This document shows positions 22,899-31,909 of a DNA stretch of 64,000 nt, piece by piece (position 1 is the first letter of the stretch; the number at the start of each line of letters is the position of its first letter). Origin of the DNA: Mesorhizobium sp. NFR06. Its GTDB lineage: Bacteria > Pseudomonadota > Alphaproteobacteria > Rhizobiales > Rhizobiaceae. The stretch spans positions 124,001 to 188,000 of the forward strand of contig NZ_FOVT01000010.1 of NCBI RefSeq assembly GCF_900115245.1, in the 5' to 3' direction. Under the pieces are notes generated by a model. The model was not told the origin of the DNA. It made no database searches and saw nothing but the letters and a program-made list of their open reading frames with translations. A program made the position numbers and the translations under genes.

Positions 22899-24739
22899 GC
22901 CTTCCTCCCGACCGCCTTCTTGGCGCGCTGTGAAGTTTGGATTGGCTTGACGTCGTCGACAAGCCCCAGCCCCTTCTTGCCCTGAATGCGATGGAAGCGG
23001 GCATAGATGCTGTGCGGGTCGGCCATCAGCGAGGCATGCGTGCCTTCCTCGACCAGCCGCCCTTCTTCCAGCACGATGATGCGGTCGGCATTGACCACGG
23101 TCGACAGCCGGTGCGCGATCACGATGGTGGTGCGGCCTTCCATGACGTGGGTGAGCGCTTCCTGGACGCGCGCCTCCGCCTCGTTGTCGAGCGCCGAGGT
23201 CGCCTCGTCGAGCAAAAGGATAGGCGCCTGGCGCACGATCGCCCGCGCGATCGAGACGCGCTGGCGCTGGCCGCCGGAAAGGGTCGCGCCGTTCTCGCCG
23301 ACCGGCGTGTCGTAGCCTTGCGGCTGCTGGCGGATGAACTCGTCGGCGGCGGCCTGTTTCGCCGCCTGCTCGATCTCGGCATCGGCGGCCGAGAGCCGGC
23401 CGTAGCGGATGTTGTCGCGGATCGTGCCTTCGAACAGGTAGGGCGCCTGCGAGACATAGGCGATCGATTGGCGCAGCGAGCGCTTCGTCACCTTCGAGAT
23501 GTCCTGGCCGTCGATTTCGATGCTGCCCATGTCGACGTCGTAGAAGCGCTGCAGCAGCGCCACCATCGTCGACTTGCCGGCACCCGAGGCGCCGACGACC
23601 GCCGTCACCTTACCGGCGGCGGCGGTAAAGCTCAGGTCTCTCAGAACCGGCATGTCGGCGCTGTAGCCGAACGTCACATTGCTGAAGCGCACCTCGCCGG
23701 TGGTGATCCTGGCCTCGACCGCGTCGGTCGCGTCGCTCTGCTTCGGCTCGAGGTCGAGCAGCTCGTAGATCATGCGCGCATTGACCAGCGCGCGTTCCAT
23801 CGTCACCTGCATGCGCGCCAAGCGCCGCGCCGGATCATAGGCAAGGATCAGCGCGGTGATGAAGGAAAACACCGCGCCCGGCGGCTGGCCCAGCACCAGT
23901 GCCCGATAGCCGGAATAAGCGATGACGGCGGTGACGGCGAGGCCGGCCAGCATGTCCGAAATCGGCGACAGCCGCTCCGAGACGCGGGCGATCTTGTTGC
24001 TGCGCTGCTCGGCCGTGTCGGCCATGATGCCGATGCGGCGCGCCAGCTCGTCCTCCATGGTGAAGGCCTTGACGATGGCGATGCCTTGCGTGGCCTCCTG
24101 GATGGACCCGGTCAGCCGCGAGTTGATCAGCACGGACTCCCGGTTGATCTTGCGCACCCGGCGGGTGATGTAGACGACGGCCCAGATCAGCGGCGGCCCG
24201 ATCAGCAGGGAGCTGAGCGACAGGACCGGATCCTGGTAGACCATCAGGGCGACGAGGCCGACCAGTGTCACCGCGTCGCGGGTGATCGAAATCAATGTCA
24301 AGGACAGCAGGTCGCGGATGCCGCCGACATTCTCGTCCACCTGCGCAGCCAGGCGGCCGGAACGTGTGTCGCTGAAGAAATCGACGCCGAGCCGCATCAG
24401 ATGGTCGAAGATGCGCTTCTGGTAGCGGGCAACGAGATTGTTGCCGATCGTGGCCAAGGCAATCGCCTGGCCGTAGCCGGCGAAGCCGCGCACGATGAAG
24501 GCGCCCATGAAGCCGGCGCAGATCCAGACGATCGCGTCGCCGCGCCGTTCGTAGAAGATCTCGTTGACCATCGGCGCCATGACCCAGGCCGAGAAGGCGG
24601 TCGCGCCCGAAACCAGCAGCGAACAGACGATGACGACCGCATACGACCAGCGATGGTCGCGACCGTTTTCCGCGATGATACGGCGCAGCACCGCCGTGAC
24701 TTCGCCTGGCCGGGCTTTTGGCTTGCTTGGGTTTGTCAA
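22895..24739 (-). CDS. ABC exporter, MsbA-like (fused TM and ATPase)
   Basis: A half-size ABC exporter of about 614 aa. Six TM helices span residues about 35-330, then comes a nucleotide-binding domain with GASGAGKST (Walker A), LSGGQRQRVSIARAI (signature), ILLLDEATSALD (Walker B) and the AHRLST switch. It probably flips lipid or lipid-linked substrates. No ATG precedes the first TM helix: TTG 24739 (MTNPSKPKARPG) or GTG 24691 are the possible starts, and the longer upstream open frame is a shadow of glk. The stop overlaps dapB's start. Confidence 0.85.
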   Translation of the reverse strand: MTNPSKPKARPGEVTAVLRRIIAENGRDHRWSYAVVIVCSLLVSGATAFSAWVMAPMVNEIFYERRGDAIVWICAGFMGAFIVRGFAGYGQAIALATIGNNLVARYQKRIFDHLMRLGVDFFSDTRSGRLAAQVDENVGGIRDLLSLTLISITRDAVTLVGLVALMVYQDPVLSLSSLLIGPPLIWAVVYITRRVRKINRESVLINSRLTGSIQEATQGIAIVKAFTMEDELARRIGIMADTAEQRSNKIARVSERLSPISDMLAGLAVTAVIAYSGYRALVLGQPPGAVFSFITALILAYDPARRLARMQVTMERALVNARMIYELLDLEPKQSDATDAVEARITTGEVRFSNVTFGYSADMPVLRDLSFTAAAGKVTAVVGASGAGKSTMVALLQRFYDVDMGSIEIDGQDISKVTKRSLRQSIAYVSQAPYLFEGTIRDNIRYGRLSAADAEIEQAAKQAAADEFIRQQPQGYDTPVGENGATLSGGQRQRVSIARAIVRQAPILLLDEATSALDNEAEARVQEALTHVMEGRTTIVIAHRLSTVVNADRIIVLEEGRLVEEGTHASLMADPHSIYARFHRIQGKKGLGLVDDVKPIQTSQRAKKAVGRKA

Positions 24740-24876
24740 ATCGGAAGCGCTTCGTGGTTCTCTTCGGGCCGCAATTCGGCACCCTCTTAGCGTCCCGGCT
24801 ACGGCTTGCCTATGGCGAAACTTCGTCGCGGTTCCGGATCCAGGCCTGGCGGGCGGTTGCCGGAAGCCCGAAACCC

Positions 24877-25896
24877 CTATGCCCGCCAGTGCCGGCCCGC
24901 CGTCTGCACGCCGAACAGCGACGGCGTCCTGGCATAGGCGGCAAGCCCGAGCAGCGCCGCCAGCGGATGGGTGATGACATAGACCGGTATTTCGCGCATC
25001 AGCGCGCTGTGCGGCGCCTTGTCCTCGAAGGCGGCGCGGAAATTGCCGGCTTTCAGCGCCGGCACGATTTTTTGCGCGATGCCGCCGGTGAGGAAGACGC
25101 CGCCGCGGCTCATGAACACCAGCGCCAGATCGCCCGCGGTTCGGCCGAGGCAGGTGACGAACAGCGCCAGCGCCTCCTCCGCCACCGGATCGGATTTGGA
25201 CAGCGCCGCCGCGGTGACCTCGGCAGGCGTGGTGAACGGCGCCGGCCTGGCGTCGGCCTTGGCCACGGCGCGATAGACATTGACCAGTCCACGCCCGCAC
25301 AGGATCTGCTCGCCGGAGATGCGGCCTTCCAGCTTGTCGATATGCGGGAACACTTCGAAGTCGCGCGCCGTGCGCGGACCGATATCCATGTGCCCGCCCT
25401 CGCCCGGCACCGGGATCCAGTGGTGGAGCGCGTAGATCAGGCCGGCGACGCCGAGCCCGGTTCCCGGGCCGAGCACGACGCGCCCGGCATTGAGCTCCGG
25501 CGTGCCGCCGCCGATCTTTTCCATATGCTCTTCGCCGAGCGCCACAACGGCCAGTGCCTGCGCCTCGAAATCGTTGAGAACCACCACTTCGCTCAGGCCC
25601 AGATTGGCGAACATCTGGTGCGGCTTGACCACCCAGGGGCAATTGGTGAGACGGATCTCGTCGCCGTCAACCGGGCCTGCCACCGCCAGCACCGCCGAAT
25701 TCGGCTGGATCGACGAACGGTCGAGCACCGCCGCCTGGATCGCTTCGTCGATGGTCTTGAAATTGGCGGTCTGGACGATTTGCGGCTCGGTCGCTTCGGA
25801 ATTGGCGTCGAGCACGATGGAGAAGCGCGCATTGGTGCCGCCAATGTCGCCGATCAGGACCGGAAATCGCAGCCCCTTCTCGTCTTCGCCTGCCAT
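24877..25896 (-). CDS. glk: Glucokinase
   Basis: A 339-aa bacterial glucokinase (ROK-independent Glk family) that phosphorylates glucose with ATP. It has the phosphate-binding LIGDIGGTNARFS, the catalytic base region VVLNDFEAQALA, LGPGTGLGVA, the GEGGHMD block and FLTGGIAQKI near the C-terminus. ATG 25896 is preferred over the longer frame because it puts the DIGGTN motif near the start. It is upstream of the ABC exporter on the same strand, separated by about 140 nt. Confidence 0.95.
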   Translation of the reverse strand: MAGEDEKGLRFPVLIGDIGGTNARFSIVLDANSEATEPQIVQTANFKTIDEAIQAAVLDRSSIQPNSAVLAVAGPVDGDEIRLTNCPWVVKPHQMFANLGLSEVVVLNDFEAQALAVVALGEEHMEKIGGGTPELNAGRVVLGPGTGLGVAGLIYALHHWIPVPGEGGHMDIGPRTARDFEVFPHIDKLEGRISGEQILCGRGLVNVYRAVAKADARPAPFTTPAEVTAAALSKSDPVAEEALALFVTCLGRTAGDLALVFMSRGGVFLTGGIAQKIVPALKAGNFRAAFEDKAPHSALMREIPVYVITHPLAALLGLAAYARTPSLFGVQTAGRHWRA

Positions 25897-26366
25897 GCTC
25901 TTGATCGTCCTCGTTGCGGCGCCACTGCGCCGTTTCAATCGATTGACTAGCGCATGACCCCGCAAAGGGGAAGCCCGCTTGCGCCTTAGGGCAATTCCAG
26001 GAAGTGTGAGCGGTTAGGCTCGGCGCCTTCGCCGTAACCTTCCGTCCGGAATTGCGTCAAAGCGAAGAGATAGGGCGTTTCGCCGTTTCGTGAAACGGTG
26101 GAACGCGCTAGTTCCCCGACACAGGGATTTTGAAAGGTTGCCGTTTGTCTTGGTGCACGATTTTCCGTTCATTTCCGTGAAATCAGCGCAAACGCCGGGG
26201 ATTGGTTGAAGCCGCTCAACGTCGTCATTCTAGGGTCTTCGCGACGGAGCTTCGCTCCTGCTCCGCCCTAGAATGACGATCGCGATGGGCGTTTCGGGCA
26301 ATCTCCAACACATGCCACCTGCCACCGCAAACAGAGCCGACCGGTCAAAATCCCTGTGCAGTGCCA
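25897..26366. repeat. Intergenic stretch with repeat families C and B
   Basis: A 470-nt gap without a supported gene. It holds a family C element (gcaattccaggaagtg to ggaattgcgtc, about 25990-26056) and the palindrome cgtcattctaggg with cctagaatgacg (26223-26279), family B. The upstream region of glk, including its promoter, lies at the left. Confidence 0.7.
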
Positions 26367-27449
26367 CTAGTTCCCCGGTCTGGGTCTTGGCAGCGGGATG
26401 CCGATCGCGGGCGTTGGCGCAAAAGCGCTTGCCGCCGCCGGAAGCGCCGCGTTCTCGCTCGAGATCGTTTGCACCGGCTCGGTCGGCTGCGGTTCGGCCA
26501 CGGCGACCGCCGCCGCGCCGCCGTCATGATAGGTCACCGCCTCCAGCGAAGGCGCATCGGGCGCGTTCAGCACATCCTGGCATTGCTTCGGCAAATTGGC
26601 CATCGTCATCAGGTCGCGCGCCTTGGGCGCGTCAGGGTTCTTGTTCGGCCGCCACGGCTCCTCGGTGAACCACCAGGCAAGCGGCTTGCCGCAGCCGTCG
26701 TCCTCCGGCGTCGCCTCCTGCGCCTTGCACAAGGGCGACCCCGGCTGGCAGCCGATGCGCATGTGGAAGTGATAGTCGTGGCCCCAGAACGGCCGGATCT
26801 TGCGCAGCCAGGAGCGGTCGCCGGTGACGGTGTCGCAGAGCTTCTTCTTGATGCCGGGGTTGACCAGGATGCGCTCGACCTCCGCGTAGCTGGCCGCGCG
26901 CTTCAGGAGACGTGTGTGCTGCGGCGTCCACAGCGCGTCCTTCACCAGATGCGTCTTTTCGTCGACCATCAGTGTCGCGCTGATGGTCTCGCGCTGCGCC
27001 GTGGTCAGCGGCCGCTTCGGCATCGGTGTCAACCAGATGTCGGCGTCCAGCCCGATCTGGTGCGAGGCATGGCCCGTCATCATCGGCCCGCCGCGCGGCT
27101 GCGAAACGTCGCCGATCAAAAGACCCGGCCAGCCGTCCGCGACCGCATCGCGCGACAGTTTTTCGATCAGCGCGATCATCGCCGGATGGCCCCAGCGGCG
27201 GTTGCGCGACGGACGCATCACTTCCCAGGTCGGGCCGTCCATCGGCAGCGCCACGCCGCCGGTGAAGCAGCCCTTGGAGTAGAAGCCGAAGGATTGCGCC
27301 GGCGCGACGGCCGGCAGCTTCCTGGCGCCGAACAGGTCCTTCGCGCGGGGTTCGGCCGAAATCGCGGCCGCCGCCAGCGCGGCTAAAGTCACCAGCGCCA
27401 GCGCGGCGGTCAGGAACGGCTTCCTGTCGGGCAGCGATCGCAACGTCAT
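26367..27449 (-). CDS. mepA: Penicillin-insensitive murein endopeptidase
   Basis: A 360-aa periplasmic LAS-type metallopeptidase that cuts D-Ala-mDAP cross-links. A signal-anchor (AALALVTLAALAAAAISAEP) is followed by the MepA core: SFGFYSKGCFTGG, QPRGGPMMTGHASHQIGLDADIW (zinc ligands H and D) and GHDYHFHMRIGCQ. A Pro-rich C-terminal extension of about 80 residues goes beyond the E. coli protein. ATG 27449 was chosen over TTG 27473. Cysteines around CDTV, GCQ and CGKP may form disulfides. Confidence 0.93.
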   Translation of the reverse strand: MTLRSLPDRKPFLTAALALVTLAALAAAAISAEPRAKDLFGARKLPAVAPAQSFGFYSKGCFTGGVALPMDGPTWEVMRPSRNRRWGHPAMIALIEKLSRDAVADGWPGLLIGDVSQPRGGPMMTGHASHQIGLDADIWLTPMPKRPLTTAQRETISATLMVDEKTHLVKDALWTPQHTRLLKRAASYAEVERILVNPGIKKKLCDTVTGDRSWLRKIRPFWGHDYHFHMRIGCQPGSPLCKAQEATPEDDGCGKPLAWWFTEEPWRPNKNPDAPKARDLMTMANLPKQCQDVLNAPDAPSLEAVTYHDGGAAAVAVAEPQPTEPVQTISSENAALPAAASAFAPTPAIGIPLPRPRPGN

Positions 27450-27534
27450 CGGGCCGGGTCCCCATCCAGTCAAATTCGTTGGCGCGACGCACTCTCTGAG
27501 TGCGAATCATACCACGCCGCGCGCGGCGCTTCGA

Positions 27535-28440
27535 TCACGAGCGGTTCATCGGGCTGCGCGGCTCTCCGTCCCGCCAGTTGCCGTCGGCCCACATCCGCTC
27601 CAGCGCCACGCGATAGTTCGGAAACCGGAAGCGGTAGCCGGCCGCCTTGATCGCCCTGTTGGCGACGCGTTTGTTCTCGCCATAGAAAGAACGCGCCATA
27701 GGCGAAAGTTGGGCGGTTTCGAAGGCAATTTCGGGCGGCGGCTCGATACCCATCAGCCCGGCGGCATAGGCGACGACATCCTGCGGCGGCGCCGGCTCGT
27801 CGTCGGTGACGTTGAAAATCCCGCCGAGATCGTTTGCGGCCAGATGCCAAAGCGCGCCGGCGATGTCGGCGCAATGGATGCGGTTGAACACCTGGTCGGG
27901 CTTGACCAGCCGCCGCGCCGTGCCGTCCTCGAGATTGGCCAGCACGTTGCGGCCGGGGCCAAAGATGCCGGACAGCCGCAGCACCGCCACCGGCTTTGCC
28001 ATCTCGCGGCCCAGCCCCAGCCATTCCTGTTCGGCCGCCACCCGCATCACCGAGCGCTTCGACACCGGCTTGCACACGCTGGTCTCGTCCACCCAGGCGC
28101 CGCCATGGTCGCCATAGACGCCGACGGTGGAAAGATAGCCGATCCATTCCAGCGCCGGCATATTTGCCCGGATCGTTTCGCCGGCGGCGTTGAGCACCGG
28201 GTCGCCGGCTTCGTCGGGAGCGATCGAGACGATGAGATGCGTCGTCCTTGCAAGGGCGTCGCCGAGGTCGGGCGACAGCGAGCCATCGAATTGCAGCGGC
28301 TCGATGCCGGCCGATCTCAGCGCTTCGAACTTCTCCGGCGCCCGGGTCGTGCCGAAGACCGGTGCGTGCTGCTCGTTGGCCCGCGCGAAAGCCTTGCCGG
28401 AATAGCCGGCGCCGAAGATCAAGAAGCGTCTTTCGCCCAT
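27535..28440 (-). CDS. NAD-dependent epimerase / SDR-family protein (YeeZ-like)
   Basis: A 301-aa extended short-chain dehydrogenase relative. The N-terminal FLIFGAGYSGKAFAR is a GxGxxG Rossmann motif, followed by LSTVGVYGDHGGAWVDE, LRLSGIFGPGRN, NRIHCADIAGAL and NVTDDEPAPPQDV. The usual YxxxK catalytic pair is not evident (ERF/SVMRVAAEQEW at its place), as in YeeZ-like proteins whose substrate is unknown. It begins 13 nt after queG on the same strand and is probably cotranscribed with it. Confidence 0.8.
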   Translation of the reverse strand: MGERRFLIFGAGYSGKAFARANEQHAPVFGTTRAPEKFEALRSAGIEPLQFDGSLSPDLGDALARTTHLIVSIAPDEAGDPVLNAAGETIRANMPALEWIGYLSTVGVYGDHGGAWVDETSVCKPVSKRSVMRVAAEQEWLGLGREMAKPVAVLRLSGIFGPGRNVLANLEDGTARRLVKPDQVFNRIHCADIAGALWHLAANDLGGIFNVTDDEPAPPQDVVAYAAGLMGIEPPPEIAFETAQLSPMARSFYGENKRVANRAIKAAGYRFRFPNYRVALERMWADGNWRDGEPRSPMNRS

Positions 28441-28453
28441 CAGTGTACCCCTA

Positions 28454-29605
28454 TCAATCGGCCCTTGCGGAATGTGCCGGCGCCGCCAGCCATTCCTCTC
28501 GGACGGCCGCATCGGTTTCGGCCTTCGAAGCCGTAGCGGCAAGGTCGCCAAATTCGCGGTCGGAGAGCAGCCGCGACAGGGCCCAGATTGCCGCACCCCG
28601 CACCAGCGGCGCGGCATCGCCGAGCAGACCACGGACGATCGGTACGAGCGACGCGTCGCTCGAATTGCCGGCGGCGATCAGCACGTTGCGGATAAAGCGG
28701 TCGCGGCCGATGCGCTTGATCGGCGAGCCCGAGAAGAAGGACCGGAACGCCGCGTCGTCGAGCGCAAGCAGCTGCGAAAGCGGCGGCTCGCGCAAATCGT
28801 CGCGGGCGGCAAGCTTCGCTTCCGCGGCAGCACTTGCAAACTTGTTCCACGGACAGGCGGCTAGGCAATCGTCGCAGCCATAGATGCGGTTGCCGATCTT
28901 TTCGCGGAACTCGCGCGGGATCGGCCCTTTGTTCTCGATGGTGAGGTAGGAGATGCAGCGCCGCGCGTCGAGCCGGTAGGGCGCCGGGAACGCATCGGTC
29001 GGGCAGATGTCGAGGCAGGCGCGGCAGGAGCCGCAATGGTCGATCTCGGCTTTGTCCGGTTCCAGCTCGGCGGTGGTGAAGATCGTGCCGAGGAACAGCC
29101 ATGAACCATGCGCGCGGCTCACCAGATTGGTGTGCTTGCCCTGCCAGCCTATCCCCGCCGCTTCCGCCAGCGGCTTTTCCATGACAGGCGCCGTATCGAC
29201 GAACACCTTCACGTCGCCGCCGGCGCGGGCGACGATCTTGCCGGCGATCTCCTTCAGCCGGCCCTTCATCACGTCGTGATAGTCGCGGTTTTGCGCATAG
29301 ACGGAGATCGCGCCGCGGTCGCGCTTTGCAAGGATATCGCGCGGATCGCGGTCCGGGCCGTAATTCATGGCCAGGACGATGATCGAGCGCACCTCGGGCC
29401 ACAGTTCCGAGGGTTCGGCCCGCCGCTGAATCGTTTCGGCGATCCACTCCATCGAGCCGTGAAAACCGTCGGATACGAATTCGGCGAGCCTTGCCGGCGC
29501 CAGCGGGATCGCGTCCGGCCGGGTGACGGCGACCGCGTCGAAGCCGGCGCGGCGTGCCTCCGCGTCGATCAGCGCGCGCAGCTTATCAGAAGTCGAGGTC
29601 CGCAT
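28454..29605 (-). CDS. queG: Epoxyqueuosine reductase
   Basis: A 383-aa cobalamin- and Fe-S-dependent enzyme making queuosine, the tRNA wobble base, from epoxyqueuosine. It carries two [4Fe-4S] signatures: CGSCRACLDICPTDAF, and CDDCLAACPWNKFA with the conserved C of RRCISYLTIE. The N-terminal domain shows IVLAMNYGPDRDP and YAQNRDYHDVMK. A C-terminal HEAT-like region follows. ATG 29605 lies within the end of the upstream GST gene (20-nt overlap), indicating coupling. Confidence 0.94.
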   Translation of the reverse strand: MRTSTSDKLRALIDAEARRAGFDAVAVTRPDAIPLAPARLAEFVSDGFHGSMEWIAETIQRRAEPSELWPEVRSIIVLAMNYGPDRDPRDILAKRDRGAISVYAQNRDYHDVMKGRLKEIAGKIVARAGGDVKVFVDTAPVMEKPLAEAAGIGWQGKHTNLVSRAHGSWLFLGTIFTTAELEPDKAEIDHCGSCRACLDICPTDAFPAPYRLDARRCISYLTIENKGPIPREFREKIGNRIYGCDDCLAACPWNKFASAAAEAKLAARDDLREPPLSQLLALDDAAFRSFFSGSPIKRIGRDRFIRNVLIAAGNSSDASLVPIVRGLLGDAAPLVRGAAIWALSRLLSDREFGDLAATASKAETDAAVREEWLAAPAHSARAD

Positions 29606-30278
29606 AATGCGACACCGGAGACAGGCCACGCACCCGGTCGGAGAGCAGCGGCCTGAACGACGGCCGCGATTTCACCCGCGTGTACCATTCGCGCGCGGCG
29701 GTATGCTCGCGCCAGTCGATCTCGCCGAGATAATCGAGCACCGAAAGCGTCGCCGCCGCCGCGAGATCGGCATAGGTCACCTTGCTGCCGGCCAGCCAAT
29801 GGCGGGTGCCGGCGAGCCAATTGGTGTATTTCATGTGCTGGCGGATGTTGGAGCGCGCGGCGCGGATCGCCGCCGAATCCGGCGAGCCGCCTCCGGCGGT
29901 CTCGGGCATCACCGGCTTCAGCACGCGCTCGCGCACCAGGTGGCGGGTGACCTCGCTTTCGGCCTTGCTGAGATACCAGTCGGTCAGCCGGCGGATTTCG
30001 GCGCGCTGCATCGGGTCTTCGGCGAACAGGCGCTTGTCGCGCTTCAAGACGCCGCGCGTCTCGTCGAGGTACTCGGCGATCACCATGGCGCCGACGATCG
30101 GCACGTCGCCTTCGGCAAGCAGGATCGGCAGCGTGCCGGCCGGGTTCAGCGCCAGGAACTCCTTGCGTCGCGTCCAAGGCTTTTCCTCGATCAGCGCCAG
30201 CTCCTCGCCATACTCGCCGAAGGCGAGGCGGACGAACCGGCAGGTGGCGAACATCGGATGATGGAAAAGCGTCAGCAT
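29586..30278 (-). CDS. Glutathione S-transferase family protein
   Basis: A 230-aa GST. The thioredoxin-fold N-terminus shows LFHHPMFATCRFVRLAFGE, NPAGTLPIL (cis-proline) and VIAEYLDET, and the helical C-terminal domain has GSKVTYADLAAAATLSVLDYL. Substrate unknown; typical detoxification or oxidative stress protein. It overlaps queG by 20 nt. It is divergently transcribed from uppP, with a family D hairpin between them. Confidence 0.88.
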   Translation of the reverse strand: MLTLFHHPMFATCRFVRLAFGEYGEELALIEEKPWTRRKEFLALNPAGTLPILLAEGDVPIVGAMVIAEYLDETRGVLKRDKRLFAEDPMQRAEIRRLTDWYLSKAESEVTRHLVRERVLKPVMPETAGGGSPDSAAIRAARSNIRQHMKYTNWLAGTRHWLAGSKVTYADLAAAATLSVLDYLGEIDWREHTAAREWYTRVKSRPSFRPLLSDRVRGLSPVSHYADLDF

Positions 30279-30412
30279 GGTTCCGCGATGATAGGGCGCA
30301 CTGGCGAATCGCTAACGGCGCCGGTAAGTCTTGGCCGCCCGATTCCAGGGCGGTCATGGTGCTGCGACCTATAGGGGGACTTCCGCGCCATGACAAGCAA
30401 GCCCGTCCCTTG

Positions 30413-30461
30413 GAGCATGATGTCGTCCGAAAACCGCTTCACACTTTTCGGCATCATGCTC
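30413..30461. repeat. Inverted repeat gagcatgatg...catcatgctc (family D)
   Basis: A 49-nt element with 10-bp perfect arms (30413-30422 and 30452-30461) around cgtccgaaaaccgcttcacactttt. Elements of this kind are frequent in rhizobial intergenic DNA. It lies 28 nt before the uppP start, within its leader. Confidence 0.65.
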
Positions 30462-30489
30462 AAGCCGTCATTCGAAAGCAGAGGTTGCC

Positions 30490-31296
30490 ATGGAAAGCCA
30501 GACCATCGTCGAAGCGCTGCTGCTTGGGCTTTTGGAGGGCCTGACCGAGTTCATCCCGGTGTCCTCGACCGGCCACATCCTGCTTGCCGGCCATTTCCTC
30601 GGCTTCCATTCCACCGGCAAGGCCTTCGAGATCCTGATCCAGCTCGGCGCGATCCTGGCCATCCTCAGCGTCTATTTCAGCCGGCTCTGGCTGATGCTTG
30701 TCAAGCTGCCCGGCGACCCGCAGACCCGGCATTTCGTCATCGGCATCCTCATCGCCTTCCTGCCGGCCGCGGTCATCGGCGCGCTGGCGCATGATTTCAT
30801 CAAGACCATCCTGTTCGAATCGCCGCGGCTGATCTGCATCATGCTGATCATCGGCGGCGTGGTGCTGCTCGTCGTCGACCGCATCAACTTCAAGCCGGTC
30901 CATCACGATGTCGAGCGCTTCCCGACCAGCCTTTACCTGAAGATCGGCCTGTTCCAGTGCCTGTCGCTGATCCCCGGCACCTCGCGCTCGGGCTCGACCA
31001 TCGTCGGCGCGTTGCTGATGGGCGTCGACAAGCGCGCGGCGGCCGAATTCTCGTTCTTCCTCGCCATGCCCACCATGGTCGGCGCCTTCGCCTTCGACCT
31101 CTACAAGAACCGCAACGTGCTGACTTCGGCCGACCTGCCGATCATCACCATCGGCTTCGTCGCCGCCTTCGTCACCGCGTTGCTCGTGGTCCGCTTCCTG
31201 CTTGGTTACGTCTCACGCAACGGCTACGCGCTGTTCGGTTGGTGGCGGCTTGTGGTGGGTATCGTCGGGCTGGCGGCGCTGATGGTCTGGGGGTGA
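30490..31296 (+). CDS. uppP: Undecaprenyl-diphosphatase
   Basis: A 268-aa polytopic membrane enzyme (BacA/UppP) that recycles the undecaprenyl carrier for peptidoglycan synthesis. The two active-site motifs are LLEGLTEFIPVSSTGHI (residues about 14-30) and LIPGTSRSGSTIVGALLMG (about 162-180). About eight hydrophobic segments follow the family pattern. High-level expression is known to give bacitracin resistance. Confidence 0.95.
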   Translation: MESQTIVEALLLGLLEGLTEFIPVSSTGHILLAGHFLGFHSTGKAFEILIQLGAILAILSVYFSRLWLMLVKLPGDPQTRHFVIGILIAFLPAAVIGALAHDFIKTILFESPRLICIMLIIGGVVLLVVDRINFKPVHHDVERFPTSLYLKIGLFQCLSLIPGTSRSGSTIVGALLMGVDKRAAAEFSFFLAMPTMVGAFAFDLYKNRNVLTSADLPIITIGFVAAFVTALLVVRFLLGYVSRNGYALFGWWRLVVGIVGLAALMVWG

Positions 31297-31330
31297 GCGG
31301 CAGGGCCGCTCATTGGGTAACGCCGAGTTC

Positions 31331-31507
31331 CTTCGCGCCCCCCTCTGCCCTGCCGGGCATCTCCCCCACGAGGGGGGAGATTGGCAGCTTCGGCGCCCCG
31401 CCGACTCTACAACGCGGATGATTGGCGAAAGCGACAGCGAAATCTGATCTCCCCCCTCGTGGGGGAGATGGCCGGCAGGCCAGAGGGGGCGCTGTCCCGC
31501 CGACATC
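31331..31507. repeat. Palindromic intergenic repeat, family A (copy 2)
   Basis: Arms cgccccc-tctgccctgccggg-catctccccc and the complement ending in ggggcgctgtcccgccgaca; the core holds acgcggatgattggcgaaagc. It lies between the convergent uppP and yraN genes, where it may also act as a terminator. Confidence 0.85.
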
Positions 31508-31522
31508 TCGTAGGATAGGCCC

Positions 31523-31909
31523 TCAATTCCTTCCATAAAACGCGTTCTCGACATGCACCGGCCAGCGCCAGGGTAGCACGGCCACCATGTCGAAACGCAT
31601 CGAAAGCCGCCCGTAATCCGGCTGGCGCGACAGCCATAAATCCGCCGCGCCCTCGATGCGGCGCTCCGATTCTTGGCCGATCGCTTCCATCGCCTCGATC
31701 AGCGTCCGTCGCGCCTTGACCTCGACGAACAGCACGAGGTCGCCGCGCCGGGCGATCAGGTCGATCTCGCCGAGCTTGGTGCGATGTCGGCGGGCGAGGA
31801 TGCGATAGCCTTTCAGCATCAGCGCCAGCGCCGCCAGCCACTCGCCGCGATGGCCGCGCCGATAGGCTTTTCGGCGATGGCCGACGGTGCGTTCAGCCAC
31901 CGCCGGCAT
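31523..31909 (-). CDS. YraN/UPF0102 family nuclease-like protein
   Basis: A 128-aa protein of the YraN family, which has a PD-(D/E)XK-like core of unclear function. The key features are RGHRGEWLAALALMLKGYRIL, the GEIDLIARRGDLVLFVEVKARR strand pair (D and E-x-K) and a late strand-rich end. It overlaps the end of rsmI by 17 nt; the rsmI-yraN order is conserved in alphaproteobacteria. Confidence 0.92.
   Translation of the reverse strand: MPAVAERTVGHRRKAYRRGHRGEWLAALALMLKGYRILARRHRTKLGEIDLIARRGDLVLFVEVKARRTLIEAMEAIGQESERRIEGAADLWLSRQPDYGRLSMRFDMVAVLPWRWPVHVENAFYGRN

Noticed and set aside
22937..24790. A 617-codon plus-strand frame antisense to the ABC exporter
   Set aside because: The exporter has full ABC motifs on the other strand; the antisense frame has none and is a GC-driven shadow.
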